DNA of 64,000 nucleotides from Podospora comata (Eukaryota; Ascomycota; Sordariomycetes; Sordariales; Podosporaceae), in assembly GCA_017354895.1 (NCBI GenBank), contig CP071495.1, positions 851,001 through 915,000 of the forward strand, read 5' to 3'. A program made the position numbers and the translations under genes. Below the pieces are notes generated by a model, which saw nothing but the letters and a program-made list of their open reading frames with translations, ran no database searches and had not been told where the DNA came from. Shown here piece by piece: positions 22,970-32,360 of this stretch. Position 1 is the stretch's first letter; the number at the start of each line of letters is the position of its first letter.

Positions 22970-24266
22970 ATGTTCTTGAAGGAAGCGCATACAGTGAGGA
23001 AGAGAAGAAGAAGGGTCCGACCTTTCCCTTACTAAGCACGGTTTTCTGTAAACTATTTCTTTGTTGCGTCGTTCTGTACAATACTTGGCTTTTTATTCTT
23101 TGGCTCTTTTTGTCAGGGACATCTCGTCCTTCTAGGGAGGGTTTCTGTTCTTGTGGCTGAGATAATTGATGACGGGAGGGGTTGGTGTTAGGGGAAATGG
23201 ATGGGATGGGCTGTTTTTGCAAGGAGTTTTGTGCGATGGAGGGATACCACCCAAGCGGTTCATGTTATGGTTCACGGCCGGTTTTACAGGCCATGGGGGA
23301 AGGCAAAAGTGTCTGAATGGGGATACTATTTTTTGGTCAAATTTTATAGGAGGCAGCGTGTGCTCTACCTAATCTACCTATCTTGCCTGTATGGCTTGTG
23401 TCAACTTATCTTCCAAGATGCCTGGTTTTTCTGCGTGATTTCTCTGTGTGGTTTCTCTGCGTGGTTTCTCTGCGTGGTTGTGATGAATCTCGGTGTCTTG
23501 ATAGAATCCATGGTCCCGGAAAAGAGCACCGGTTGCGCATGACTCGGGACCAAGTTCGGACGACGATTCTAGGTGACGTTTACGGAAGGCTTTGATTCAT
23601 GTGATTCCAATGCCGTTGATCGGCTGCCGTTTTTTGTTTGGTTCCAACGGTGTGGTGGGTGGTGTGTTGATGCTGTGCAGCATCAGAATTCGCTCAGGTG
23701 CTTGCGTTGGATTGGTGAGCGGAGGGTAATACTGCGTTAGTGTATGCAGTTTCAGGATCGGGGATTATGTGAGGGGAATACTGGGGAGCGATGTCGGTTT
23801 TCTTTTTATTTTATTTTTCCCTTGGGGGGGGGGGGTTTGTATGTCATGATGAGGTCGTCTGCTCTTTTTTCTTGGAGGGGAGAGGTGATGGCTTGTTTAC
23901 TTTGGTAGATATCACGGTTGAGGTTGGGGTTGTTGAGGGAGTCAACCACGGTTGAACGCCTGGTGAGTGTGCTTGACGAATGACTGCATTTTCAGTTCTG
24001 ATGTGCACCAGCGGGCGGATCTACAATAAAGGCTGGAGGTGATTTGAGCACTTACGGTTTGTCAGCTTTGCGCCTTCCTGCATCATCACCAACGTTACCG
24101 CCACCACACCTTCCCAACCAACGACATCATCACCCCTTCGCTCGGCACCGGGCCCTCATTGAATTTTACGACCAGCACTTAACCTTGCTTGACACCCACC
24201 TAGGTGTCAACCGTCCACGCCAATATCCCTAAATACCCATCATCAATTTCCCTAGCCATCTTCAAC
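22970..24266. other. Intergenic between the Zn2Cys6 gene and the Jen1-like transporter
   Basis: No gene seen. It contains a small tandem repeat (23427-23478), a G run near 23824 and the promoter of the transporter. Confidence 0.45.
23427..23478 (+). repeat. 13-bp tandem repeat, four copies
   Basis: The unit TTCTCTGCGTGGT is repeated four times in tandem with few changes; the first copy is the most divergent. It is non-coding and lies downstream of the transcription factor gene. Confidence 0.7.
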
Positions 24267-26907
24267 ATGACCACCCCCACCCTCAACTACCTCACCACCC
24301 GCCTCCCAAGCCTCCTCCCAAAATCAACCCACCTCTCCGACATCCCCAACCCATTCCGTCTATTAGCCTCCCTCGACAGACAGAACTGGGCTTTTTTCTC
24401 GGTGGCGTTCTTTGCTTGGGTGAGTTAACACCATCACCGCAAAATAAGATCTTACTAATAGTGAACCACCAATAAGACATGGGACGCCTTCGACTTTTTT
24501 ACTGTTTCTCTCACCCTTCCCGACCTTGCCAAGTCTTTTGGTCGGTCACGAACGGAGATAACGTGGGGGATTACACTGGTACTGATGTTCAGGACAGTGG
24601 GGGCGGTAGCGTTCGGGGTTGTGGGGGATCGGTATGGGAGGAGGTGGGGGTTTGTGGTTAATAATGGGTTGTTTGTTGTATTGGAGTTGGTGAGTTATTT
24701 CTTTTTTCGACCGAGGGGGGTGGTTTTGGGATGGGAGGCAGCGGGGAGGGATCAAACGGGATGGTATAGAAGGGGGGTGGTTGTTGTTTGGTTTGGGGGT
24801 GGCAGGGGTGGGGGAAGGGGATTGGAGTGTCTGGACGGGGTGTGGGCCAGGATGTTGAAGTACGCCCAGCGCGATTTCTCGGGCACCAAAGGCATCATCA
24901 TGTTCCGCAACATGTATAGCCTTATTCGATCATGACTGGTGGATTTGGGGAATGAGCATTTCATGTTTTGACCCAAGAGTCCACACACCTGGATGGACTT
25001 TGGAGGTGGGCTGGGGTTGCCATTCCTAAGCAGAAGAAGATTGCAACTCGCCGCTAGATTTACAGCCGCGTTGACCGAGAGCTCTTCTCATCCGTCATCT
25101 CACCGTGGGCCAACGTTGTCAAACTGGGATCAGACATTCGCCAACCGCAACAGTTTACCCTTCTACTACCTCAAGCAGATATTTACCATAATGGCAAAGG
25201 CAGGGGGGGTCGTTCCTACGCGTGCGAACGGGAACTCGACTGCTCCCCTTGGCCCAAGAGGTATATCTCGAAATGACTCGGGGAGAAGCCGGAAAGGCTC
25301 GAGGCCAGGAGTCGGATGCAGCGGGGCAGGGCCGGAGCCCTGGTTCTTGAGCAAACACTGCGTGACGGGAACGGGCCCTGGTGTCTCTATGTGCCACGTT
25401 GCATAGCCGGGGATTGAGGTTCTGGATTCCACGCCGAAGATAGTCGCGTAACCAGCGCTTCGAAACGGGGGGTGTTCGCAAAGTTGAGATGATGTCATAT
25501 TCAAGGGTCCAAGTGGATAGGTCAGATTCAGGGATCAGGAACAAGCTCTTCCTTCCCGCGCGGATCTTATCTCTTGGCGATTTGACCCCTGGATCCCTGT
25601 TTTGGGCTTTTTATCTTAGCTCTCTTCCTTCAACGACGGTTCCACTGAGTCTTTATTCAACTTGTTCTTTTCACCGGCTAACATGTACTACCTTCTAGGC
25701 AACCGGCTTTTGCCAAACCTACTCCCAATTCCTCGCCTGCCGCGCCCTTTTTGGGATAGCAATGGGCGGCCTGTATGGCAATGCAGCTGCCACCGCTCTT
25801 GAAGATCTCCCACCGATCGCCCGCGGGTTGATGTCTGGTCTTCTCCAGCAAGGCTACGCTTTTGGCTATCTCCTCTCCACCGCCTTCTCCCGCGCCTTGG
25901 TTGACACCACTCCCTATGGTTGGCGCCCATTATTCTGGTTTGGAGCTTGTCCTCCTGTTTTCATTATTGGTTTGCGGTTGTTGCTGCCAGAGACGAGAAC
26001 ATACCAAAAGTTAAAGATGGAGCGAGAGCTCAAACACCAGCAGCAGCAAGATGAGGAGGAGGGTTCCGGCCAGGAGGGGGAAACTGGAACGCGCAAAAAG
26101 GGGGTGACGCATGTGTTTTGGGAGCAGGGGAAGCAAGTCATGAGAAAGGAATGGTTGTTGCTCACGTACATGGTGTTGCTGATGGCAGGGTTCAACTTTA
26201 TGAGTCATGGCTCGCAGGACTTGTATCCTGTGCTGCTTGACACGCAGTTTTTGTTTTCGAGGGATCAGGGGACGATTGTTCAGGTTATTGCCAATGTCGG
26301 GGCTATGCTCGGGGGTACGACGGTTGGGTTTATGAGTCAGTTTGCGGGTAGGAGACTGAGTATCTTGGTGATGTGTGTTTTGGGAGGCGCGCTGTTGTAT
26401 CCGTATACTGCGACTGATGTCGCCAATCAGGGATGGGGGAGGATTGCTGCGGCGGCGTTTTGGGAGCAGTTTGCTGTTCAGGGGGCTTGGGGGGTCATAC
26501 CCGCTCATTTGATGGAATTGTCTCCTGCGAAATTCCGGACTTTTGTTGTTGGCACGTCGTATCAGCTGGGTAATCTGGTTAGCTCGGCGTCGAGCACGAT
26601 TGAGAGCAGGATTGGGGAGAGGTTTCCACTGCCTCCGGAGACGACACCCGACGGGACAGTGGTTGGACAGAGATGCGAGTATGGGAAGGTCATCTGCATC
26701 TTCATGGGTTGCGTCTATGCGTATGTGGTGGTGCTGACGCTGCTGGGGCCGGAATGTCTTGGCAGGAGGTTTGACCGGCGTGATAGTGAGGCTTTGGAGG
26801 ACACTGGGGTAGTATTTGGGGAGGATCATGAACAGGGTTTTGAGATCTTTCAAGGTGCACAGGGAGAAAGGGAGGAACGTGATCGGAAGGGTGAAGAGGC
26901 GGTATGA
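24267..26907 (+). CDS. MFS carboxylate:proton symporter, Jen1-like (SHS family)
   Basis: Exons 24267-24419, 24477-24689 and 25699-26907 give 524 residues. The first helix motif FFSVAFFAWTWDAFDFFTVS, the GDRYGRRW loop between helices 2 and 3, and FGIAMGGLYGNAAATALED match the lactate/pyruvate transporter Jen1 and its fungal relatives. The latter half has NFMSHGSQDLYPV and the hydrophobic helices expected for 12 spans, with a Gln/Glu-rich central cytosolic loop. The third exon continues without a gap in the protein, so the 1009-bp second intron is real or contains an insertion; every other intron I read with secure ends is 50-85 bp. Substrate is probably a short-chain carboxylate, by family. 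Confidence 0.87.
24690..25698 (+). other. Oversized intron (1009 bp) of the Jen1-like gene
   Basis: Donor GTGAGT, acceptor CTTCTAG. The flanking codons encode one continuous conserved helix region (VLEL then ATGFCQ), so nothing inside is needed for the protein. The first 150 bases are G-rich; the rest is of mixed composition with no long open frame. A 12-bp inverted repeat (CAGGGATC-CAGG type) lies near 25527 and 25592. I cannot name an element. Confidence 0.7.
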
Positions 26908-27220
26908 CGAAGAAGATTGTGACGAAGGGACACGAGCGATGAGTACCTACATCCTAATGACAAACTTTCAGTTCAGTTCCAGGTTACTTAGGCGTGGAGG
27001 CGTTGACACGTCTAACGGCTTCAACGGCGGCAAACTTGAGAACGCCACACACCTGTCACTGACATCGTGACTGTTTGTGGTCATATGAACCCCGCGCCAC
27101 ACGTCTAACCTTTTCTTCCACTCTTCCCGGCATGTAAACTTTATCTCTTTGCACTCAAATCTGTCCCGCTGCCACTAAACCGAAACCTCACCCTGCACCC
27201 TTCCGAGAATCAGCCACAAG

Positions 27221-27625
27221 ATGAACACAATGGGCACGATGTTGCGGTTGCGCAAACCCTTATCGTCTTTCTTTCTGATACTACTCATATCGACTCTCGC
27301 ACTTGCCTTACCCGCAGAAGCATCACCGCCGATCCACGACACAAAACTTGCAAGCACATCTGCCCGGCGTCGGACGATTGGCTGTCCGGGATTCCACCCT
27401 GATTTTGCGTGGTTGGTTCTCCCTCCCCGTAACCAGTGGGAGGCAGACTGGCTCAAGGCTCAGATCCGCCAAGAGCAGCTACCTGCCGGGGAGAGGGCGA
27501 TTCTCCTTGACCCTAGTCCCCATCGGCTCTGTGTGAGGCAGTGCGTCATGGACCACTGTAAGGGTGTTTGTGGAAGGGAGTGGCAGGTGTACCCCGTTCA
27601 TGGAGTGGATGAGGCACAAGACTGA
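27221..27625 (+). CDS. Small secreted Cys-containing protein
   Basis: A 134-residue intronless frame with a strong signal peptide (hydrophobic stretch FFLILLISTLALALP, cleavage probably after PAEA). A tribasic ARRRT at about residue 50 may be a Kex2-type processing site, leaving a mature chain that starts near TIGCPGFHPDF. It has five Cys, four of them clustered at the end (CVRQCVMDHCKGVC). A second ATG at 27230 could serve instead. I do not recognise the family. Small size, secretion and lack of homology clues fit an effector-like or developmental secreted peptide, but that is only inference. Confidence 0.55.
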   Translation: MNTMGTMLRLRKPLSSFFLILLISTLALALPAEASPPIHDTKLASTSARRRTIGCPGFHPDFAWLVLPPRNQWEADWLKAQIRQEQLPAGERAILLDPSPHRLCVRQCVMDHCKGVCGREWQVYPVHGVDEAQD

Positions 27626-28443
27626 CGGTAACGTGGGATGATAGGGGTTGTTATCGGTACCAGTGCATTCCGGCTTGCGATTACCATTGCTGTGAGAGGG
27701 GTCTTTGATGGAGACTGGCAGGATGACGAGTGGGATGAATGAGATCTTCATATCTTTTTTCAATTGCTTTCTGCTGTTGCTTCATCGCTTCTACTCATGG
27801 AACTTGCTCTTCTTAGTGGTTTCAAGTGAGCAGTTCCCATCATGCTGGTTTATGCTCTCTGAGCTTGTTCAGGAAGTGAAAGGAAACACGAAGGTGAATG
27901 CTCCGGTTCAATATAAATATGGCTTCCTTCTATTCACGGTACGTGTTAAACCTCGTGCTGTTTGGCCCTGGGGAGATCACCTGACTTGAGCAAAGTCGAC
28001 CTCTCCAGGCCTTGCGGGTCTCTCCCGGTCCCTCCCAAGTGAATATTGCTCGACAATACCGAGTTGATACCCCATCACCGTCTAGGTGGGGCTGTTCACT
28101 CCCACTGTTTGCTTTTCACTCCCACTGTTTGTTTTTCACTCCCATCACTGCAACAAATCTGGCCTGCCCTCCTTCAATTTACACCCCGCAAGCGATTTCC
28201 TACTGCGTTTTGCTTCATCACCCAAGCCTCATCACCTGCGGTCTTTACGAGCGTTTATTTGCTCTTCCTTGCGATCATTTCCTTTTCCTTGCAATTAATT
28301 ATTGCTTCTTGTAAGTCGCTTCATAATTTGTGTAAATCTGCTCCCCCGACTAACCCTCAGCCAGTGCCTCTTATCTACTCCCTTGTCCTTTCTATATATT
28401 CGCATTTCGCTAGCTCCCCTCAAGAATTGGATAAAAGGACACC
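27626..28443. other. Intergenic with short tandem repeat
   Basis: No gene seen. The right half is pyrimidine-rich and leads to the ATG at 28444; it carries the 20-bp repeat noted separately. Confidence 0.4.
28095..28147 (+). repeat. 20-bp tandem repeat, 2.6 copies
   Basis: The unit TTCACTCCCACTGTTTGCTT occurs twice with one base change and then a partial third copy. It lies about 300 bp upstream of the C2H2 gene, within its probable promoter or leader. Confidence 0.75.
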
Positions 28444-30036
28444 ATGGCAGCCGCTGCGGGAGCACCCATGCCTCCTCCACCGCCTGGGCCGTTCAACTGG
28501 GACAAACCAGACCTAGTGGCGTACTATTCGGATGAGGGGGATGATGGCAATGATCAGGAGGTTTACGGGTCGGACTGGATTGGCGAAGACGGTGACGGAG
28601 AGGGTAATGACGGACAGGGCGACAGCGGGGAGGGAGGCAACAATGACGGTGGGAACGAAGATGCTGCTGGTGATCAGGGCAATAGCACCGCCCAGAATGA
28701 CGGCACAACCGACGATGAATTCCAGCGTCCAGTCCCACTTGACTGGAATACCTACGACTCGAAGGACGACGAGTGGGCGCAGCAGTTCAAGTGCATAATT
28801 TGTCCCAGGGACAAGCTGCCTTTCGCAAGAAGCAATAATTTGCGTAAGCACCAGCAGGATGTTCATCTGAGACCCAAGCAGCGAACGAGCCAGTTTTGGG
28901 CTCAGCGCAAAGCCAAGCTGGTGGCACTCGAGCAGTCAAGTCCCGCCCTTGCGGCACAGTTGAAAGAGCAACGCACCAGGCGTAGACGGCAGAAACTCGC
29001 TCAGCGAGAACAGAACCACCAGAACTCTGTCGCTCCAGCTCCGAACCAAGCCAGGTTTGTCCCTGTGAAACGCTCTTCTCGACTTGCCAACCCGAAGCTG
29101 AGCCAGCACCAGGGAAATGCCGGTCAACGACCAATCGTACCAGCCAACATTAGCCAACGGGTGCAAACCCATGCTAGACCTGGGCCAATGACCCTTTTGA
29201 TGCGACAGCACGTTGGCATGGAACAGACTGCGCAGTTGGAGAATATCCCACAGGCCAATGCTGTTCAACCTGGCAACCCTGGGACAGGAAGCATCACCCA
29301 GGGTCACCCGACCCCGTCAGTCCCCATCTCTCGTTACCCTGCGGTTCCACTTGATCATAATCAGGTCCAGGCCGGTGCTGGGATTATTGCGCCCAACTAT
29401 CTAGCGTCTGGAAACGCTGGAATCTCATCTCAGCCTCCCATTCTTCGTTCTCACGGGCAAACTGGCAACCGCCACCACACGCCTCACCGCTCCGGACCAG
29501 CCCAAGGTATTCAGCGCACCGAGGATGTTCTGCTTAGTGAACAGAACCTGGCTGCTGTGAGAAAGGGGCATCTGCAGCAACGCCAGTATGGCCGGCGCAG
29601 TGTGGACGACCAGTACAGGTCTGCCAATTCTGGCCTGTATGACATCAACACCCCAACCCATCTTATGTATGGCCTTGGAACTACAAACAACGTTCAGCCT
29701 CGGCTCGGGAATCCATATCAGCATGGCCAGGCTGGTGGATATGGCAGCGGTTACAGCCAGGGCAATGTTTCGGGTCAGAACACTGGTTACCTACATGGCT
29801 CCAACACTGGCTATGCCCAGAACACCGGCTATTTCCACGACAATGCCTATGTCCATAACACCGGTTACGTACCCAATTCCGGTTATGTCCCCAGCAACAG
29901 ATGTGGCCGGAGGGCCAGCTACGACCCAGACAATATCTACGACCTGAACTATGCTCATGGTCAAGGCACCGGTTACCGCCAGAAGATTGGTGCAGGAGAG
30001 ATCACAACCTCTAAGGTGCAAACCCCACCCTGGTGA
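28444..30036 (+). CDS. C2H2 zinc-finger protein with low-complexity tail; 3' part broken
   Basis: A 530-residue intronless frame. It opens with a Pro-rich tract and an acidic, Gly/Asp-rich region, then one C2H2 finger with Cys117, Cys120, His136 and His141 (C-x2-C-x15-H-x4-H, a longer spacing than the usual 12). Basic Arg/Lys/Gln-rich and then Asn/Gln/Gly/Tyr-rich sequence follows, ending in degenerate NTGY repeats. The stop at 30034-30036 is probably not original: the next frame carries on for about 300 bp with the same repeat motif found inside this protein and in the neighbour, interrupted by one TAG and a second shift. So this is either a truncated protein or a pseudogene in progress. DNA binding is inferred from the finger only. 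Confidence 0.65.
   Translation: MAAAAGAPMPPPPPGPFNWDKPDLVAYYSDEGDDGNDQEVYGSDWIGEDGDGEGNDGQGDSGEGGNNDGGNEDAAGDQGNSTAQNDGTTDDEFQRPVPLDWNTYDSKDDEWAQQFKCIICPRDKLPFARSNNLRKHQQDVHLRPKQRTSQFWAQRKAKLVALEQSSPALAAQLKEQRTRRRRQKLAQREQNHQNSVAPAPNQARFVPVKRSSRLANPKLSQHQGNAGQRPIVPANISQRVQTHARPGPMTLLMRQHVGMEQTAQLENIPQANAVQPGNPGTGSITQGHPTPSVPISRYPAVPLDHNQVQAGAGIIAPNYLASGNAGISSQPPILRSHGQTGNRHHTPHRSGPAQGIQRTEDVLLSEQNLAAVRKGHLQQRQYGRRSVDDQYRSANSGLYDINTPTHLMYGLGTTNNVQPRLGNPYQHGQAGGYGSGYSQGNVSGQNTGYLHGSNTGYAQNTGYFHDNAYVHNTGYVPNSGYVPSNRCGRRASYDPDNIYDLNYAHGQGTGYRQKIGAGEITTSKVQTPPW
29770..29905 (+). repeat. Coding repeats NTGY in the C2H2 protein
   Basis: Seven or so degenerate units of about 7-11 residues with core N-T/S-G-Y or N-A-Y (for example NTGYLHGS, NTGYAQ, NTGYFHD, NSGYVP). 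The Asn/Gly/Tyr composition resembles low-complexity domains that form assemblies. Confidence 0.75.
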
Positions 30037-30352
30037 TTGATCCTCAATATTTCCCTTCGCCTCCGCCTGGCCAGCAGAGATTTCGGTACGAGAGTTCAGG
30101 TGGACAAATGTTTCGAGGTGAAAATCCGACGGGTGTTATCGGCCCACGGTACCTTCCAGGGCATAGGGTTAGCTAGCAGCAACTTCGCCACGGGCATTCG
30201 GGCGGTGAGGTGCCTCAAGATGTAAACCCAACGGGTGTCCTCAATCCTCGATATCTTTCGGCGCTCGCGCCTCGTCAAGACGGGGCGGCGCATGATGACT
30301 AGGTATGATGAAGATGAGATTTTGGAGGGCGACTTAGAATGGAACCAATTAC
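30037..30352 (+). pseudogene. Out-of-frame continuation of the C2H2 protein
   Basis: One base shift after about 30017 opens a frame with NPTLVIDPQYF, NPTGVIGPRYLPG and, after a single TAG at about 30171, NPTGVLNPRYL. A second shift near 30303 opens YDEDEILEGDLEW, which matches NDDDEIIEGDPKDE in the neighbouring gene. The matches across three frames show that this was once coding. The TAG sits where CAG (Gln) would fit, a CpA-to-TpA change. Confidence 0.6.
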
Positions 30353-31188
30353 AACCAAGCTGTGTTATCTTATAGTGATGGGGAGGGGTTCTTTGAGAGT
30401 TCGTTGGTGTACGACTTCGAGTTCAGGAAGGTTGAGCAAAGTTGCAAGGACGGGAAGCTGTGAAAACGCAGCATGGTGTTGAGTTCAGAAACCCAGACAG
30501 TTGAGTTGAAGATGTAATTGAACGTTGTTTCATATAGCTGGTGGAAGCAAGTCAAGGTAGGTATCTACCAGGGCAGTGTACTAGGCCATCTCTATAGGGG
30601 AAGACCTCGTATTTCATCTGGCAAGCTCACCAATGCCCTGCCTGCCACCCTTGACTGATACCTGCTCGGCCAAGCCTTACATATAAGACCTACCTCACAT
30701 CACGTCCATTTCCCGCTCCACACCAGCACTTTTGCAACGGAGGAATCGCTCTGTGTTGTGGGGCAGCCCACAGTTCACTCCATCCTGTGGCTTGGGCCAA
30801 CCTGGCCTGCGCAGTTCGTCTTTGCTCACAGCTTTGCTCCGTGGTTGAGTTTGGCGTCTTCCTTCTATGCCCTGCATTGCGGTACCACCGACTATTCTAA
30901 CACCACGACATCGATCAGTCGGAGGTTTGATACGCCTTTCTCACCCAACCTGTAAGTGTTCAATTTTGCGCCAGAGTTGCTCTGGGCGCGTTTTCCGTCA
31001 TCATCCCTAGACAGGGCCTAACAGTTTCGTAGATCAGATCGATAGATTGTCGCCGTGGCTTTTCGCGCAAAGCAAGGTAAGAAGTGGCCAATACCTTGCT
31101 TGCCATCCCACTACATTTTACTCTAACAAATAATGAGATAATATAGCCAAACCTAAACAACAATCGGTCTTACTTACAGGCCACGACG
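30353..31188. other. Intergenic between the paired genes
   Basis: No convincing frame. A TTACTTACAG acceptor just before 31180 suggests a 5' UTR intron for the downstream copy. Confidence 0.35.
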
Positions 31189-32360
31189 ATGGCGATGGTC
31201 CTGGGACCAGGGGTTGCGCAAGGTGGACTTGGTGGGTCACCACCTCGGCCTCCTCCACCGCCACTCCCGCCGCCAGGACCGACGAGCACATGTGTCAGCA
31301 AGGAAGCCACGCGTATCAAATGCCATTCGAGCTGGACGAAGAGCTCAAGTGAAAATGCAGGCTGAACGTCGGCAACTCGAGCGTGCTCAGCAACAACAGC
31401 CCGCCATGCCTCACCAAAACATCGTGGCTGGTCCGCTTCATCATCGAGCTTTTCCTGGGCCTCCTAATCGGCAACGTGCCTATGCGAACATGCAGCAAAC
31501 TGTTCCTAGCATGGAGAGGTCTTCATATGATGGCATGGGGAATCCTTCGCATCCTAGTTTGGAGAGTACTTCCCGCCAGCATCCACCCGGGAATGCTTCC
31601 TATGGTCGCATGGAGAATGCTATGTCTCGTCAATCTCTTCAGAATTGACGCTTTTGATGCCCAGCATCAGTCCAGCAGCACTGTTTCGGCCAGGGTTCCG
31701 ACCTCAACCCAAGAAAATCCCCACGACGAGCTTTCACGTTTCATCGATCCCCGACTTCTCTCATTCTCCTCGCCAATGCAACCAAGAGCCCTCAACACGC
31801 AAACAAACCGCCAAGGCCTGACCCCGACAGGAACCATAACCCCGAGATATCTCCCAGGGTCCCTATCCAACCACCACAGGCCAGGCCCTCTGATGTCTCC
31901 CGCCGGTCACAACATGGGAGGTTCAATGCATTATCCAGTCTTAAAAGGCCAGACAAACCTCCAGGGGCTCAACCCAGCTGGGATCATCGATCCCCGATAT
32001 TTCCTGGCCCGCACGCCCGACCAGCAGAGCTTCCAACCAGCAAACCCAGGTGCACAAATGCCTGGAGCCAACGATGGCCAAGGTAGAAACATTGGACAAC
32101 AGCCCGTAAACGCCGGTTACCCGGTCCCGTCTGCGAGGTTGAACCGTCGACATCGGCCCAGATTGTCTCAGGAGTACATCCAGGATCAGGCTCTACATGA
32201 TGAAGCTATGGCGCTGCAAAATGACGACGACGAGATTATCGAGGGTGATCCTAAGGATGAGGACGATATGTACCACGAGTATTTAAGTAGAGTTTCTCGG
32301 AACCGTTTTCACGCACGACACGAGAGGGATTTCTGGGGTCTCAAGGGAAAGTCCTGCTGA
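31189..32360 (+). pseudogene. Frameshifted paralogue of the upstream C2H2 protein, finger missing
   Basis: The start region (ATG 31189) has a Pro-rich tract like the upstream gene. Coding sense then moves between frames: about 31275-31330 has DEHMCQQGSHAYQMPFELDE, then a shift gives KMQAERRQLERAQQQQPAMP, and a last one-base shift near 31640 gives a 230-residue frame ending at 32360. That last part carries TPTGTITPRYLPG and NPAGIIDPRYFLA, the same motif as the upstream gene, and an acidic tail. None of the shifts is at a plausible intron. The zinc finger is absent. I call it a pseudogene of the same family; sequencing errors could explain one shift but hardly all. Confidence 0.6.

Noticed and set aside
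25527-25603. CAGGGATC inverted repeat as a possible transposon end inside the long intron
   Set aside because: The arms are only about 12 bp and 60 bp apart, so this is a hairpin rather than the ends of a 1 kb insertion.
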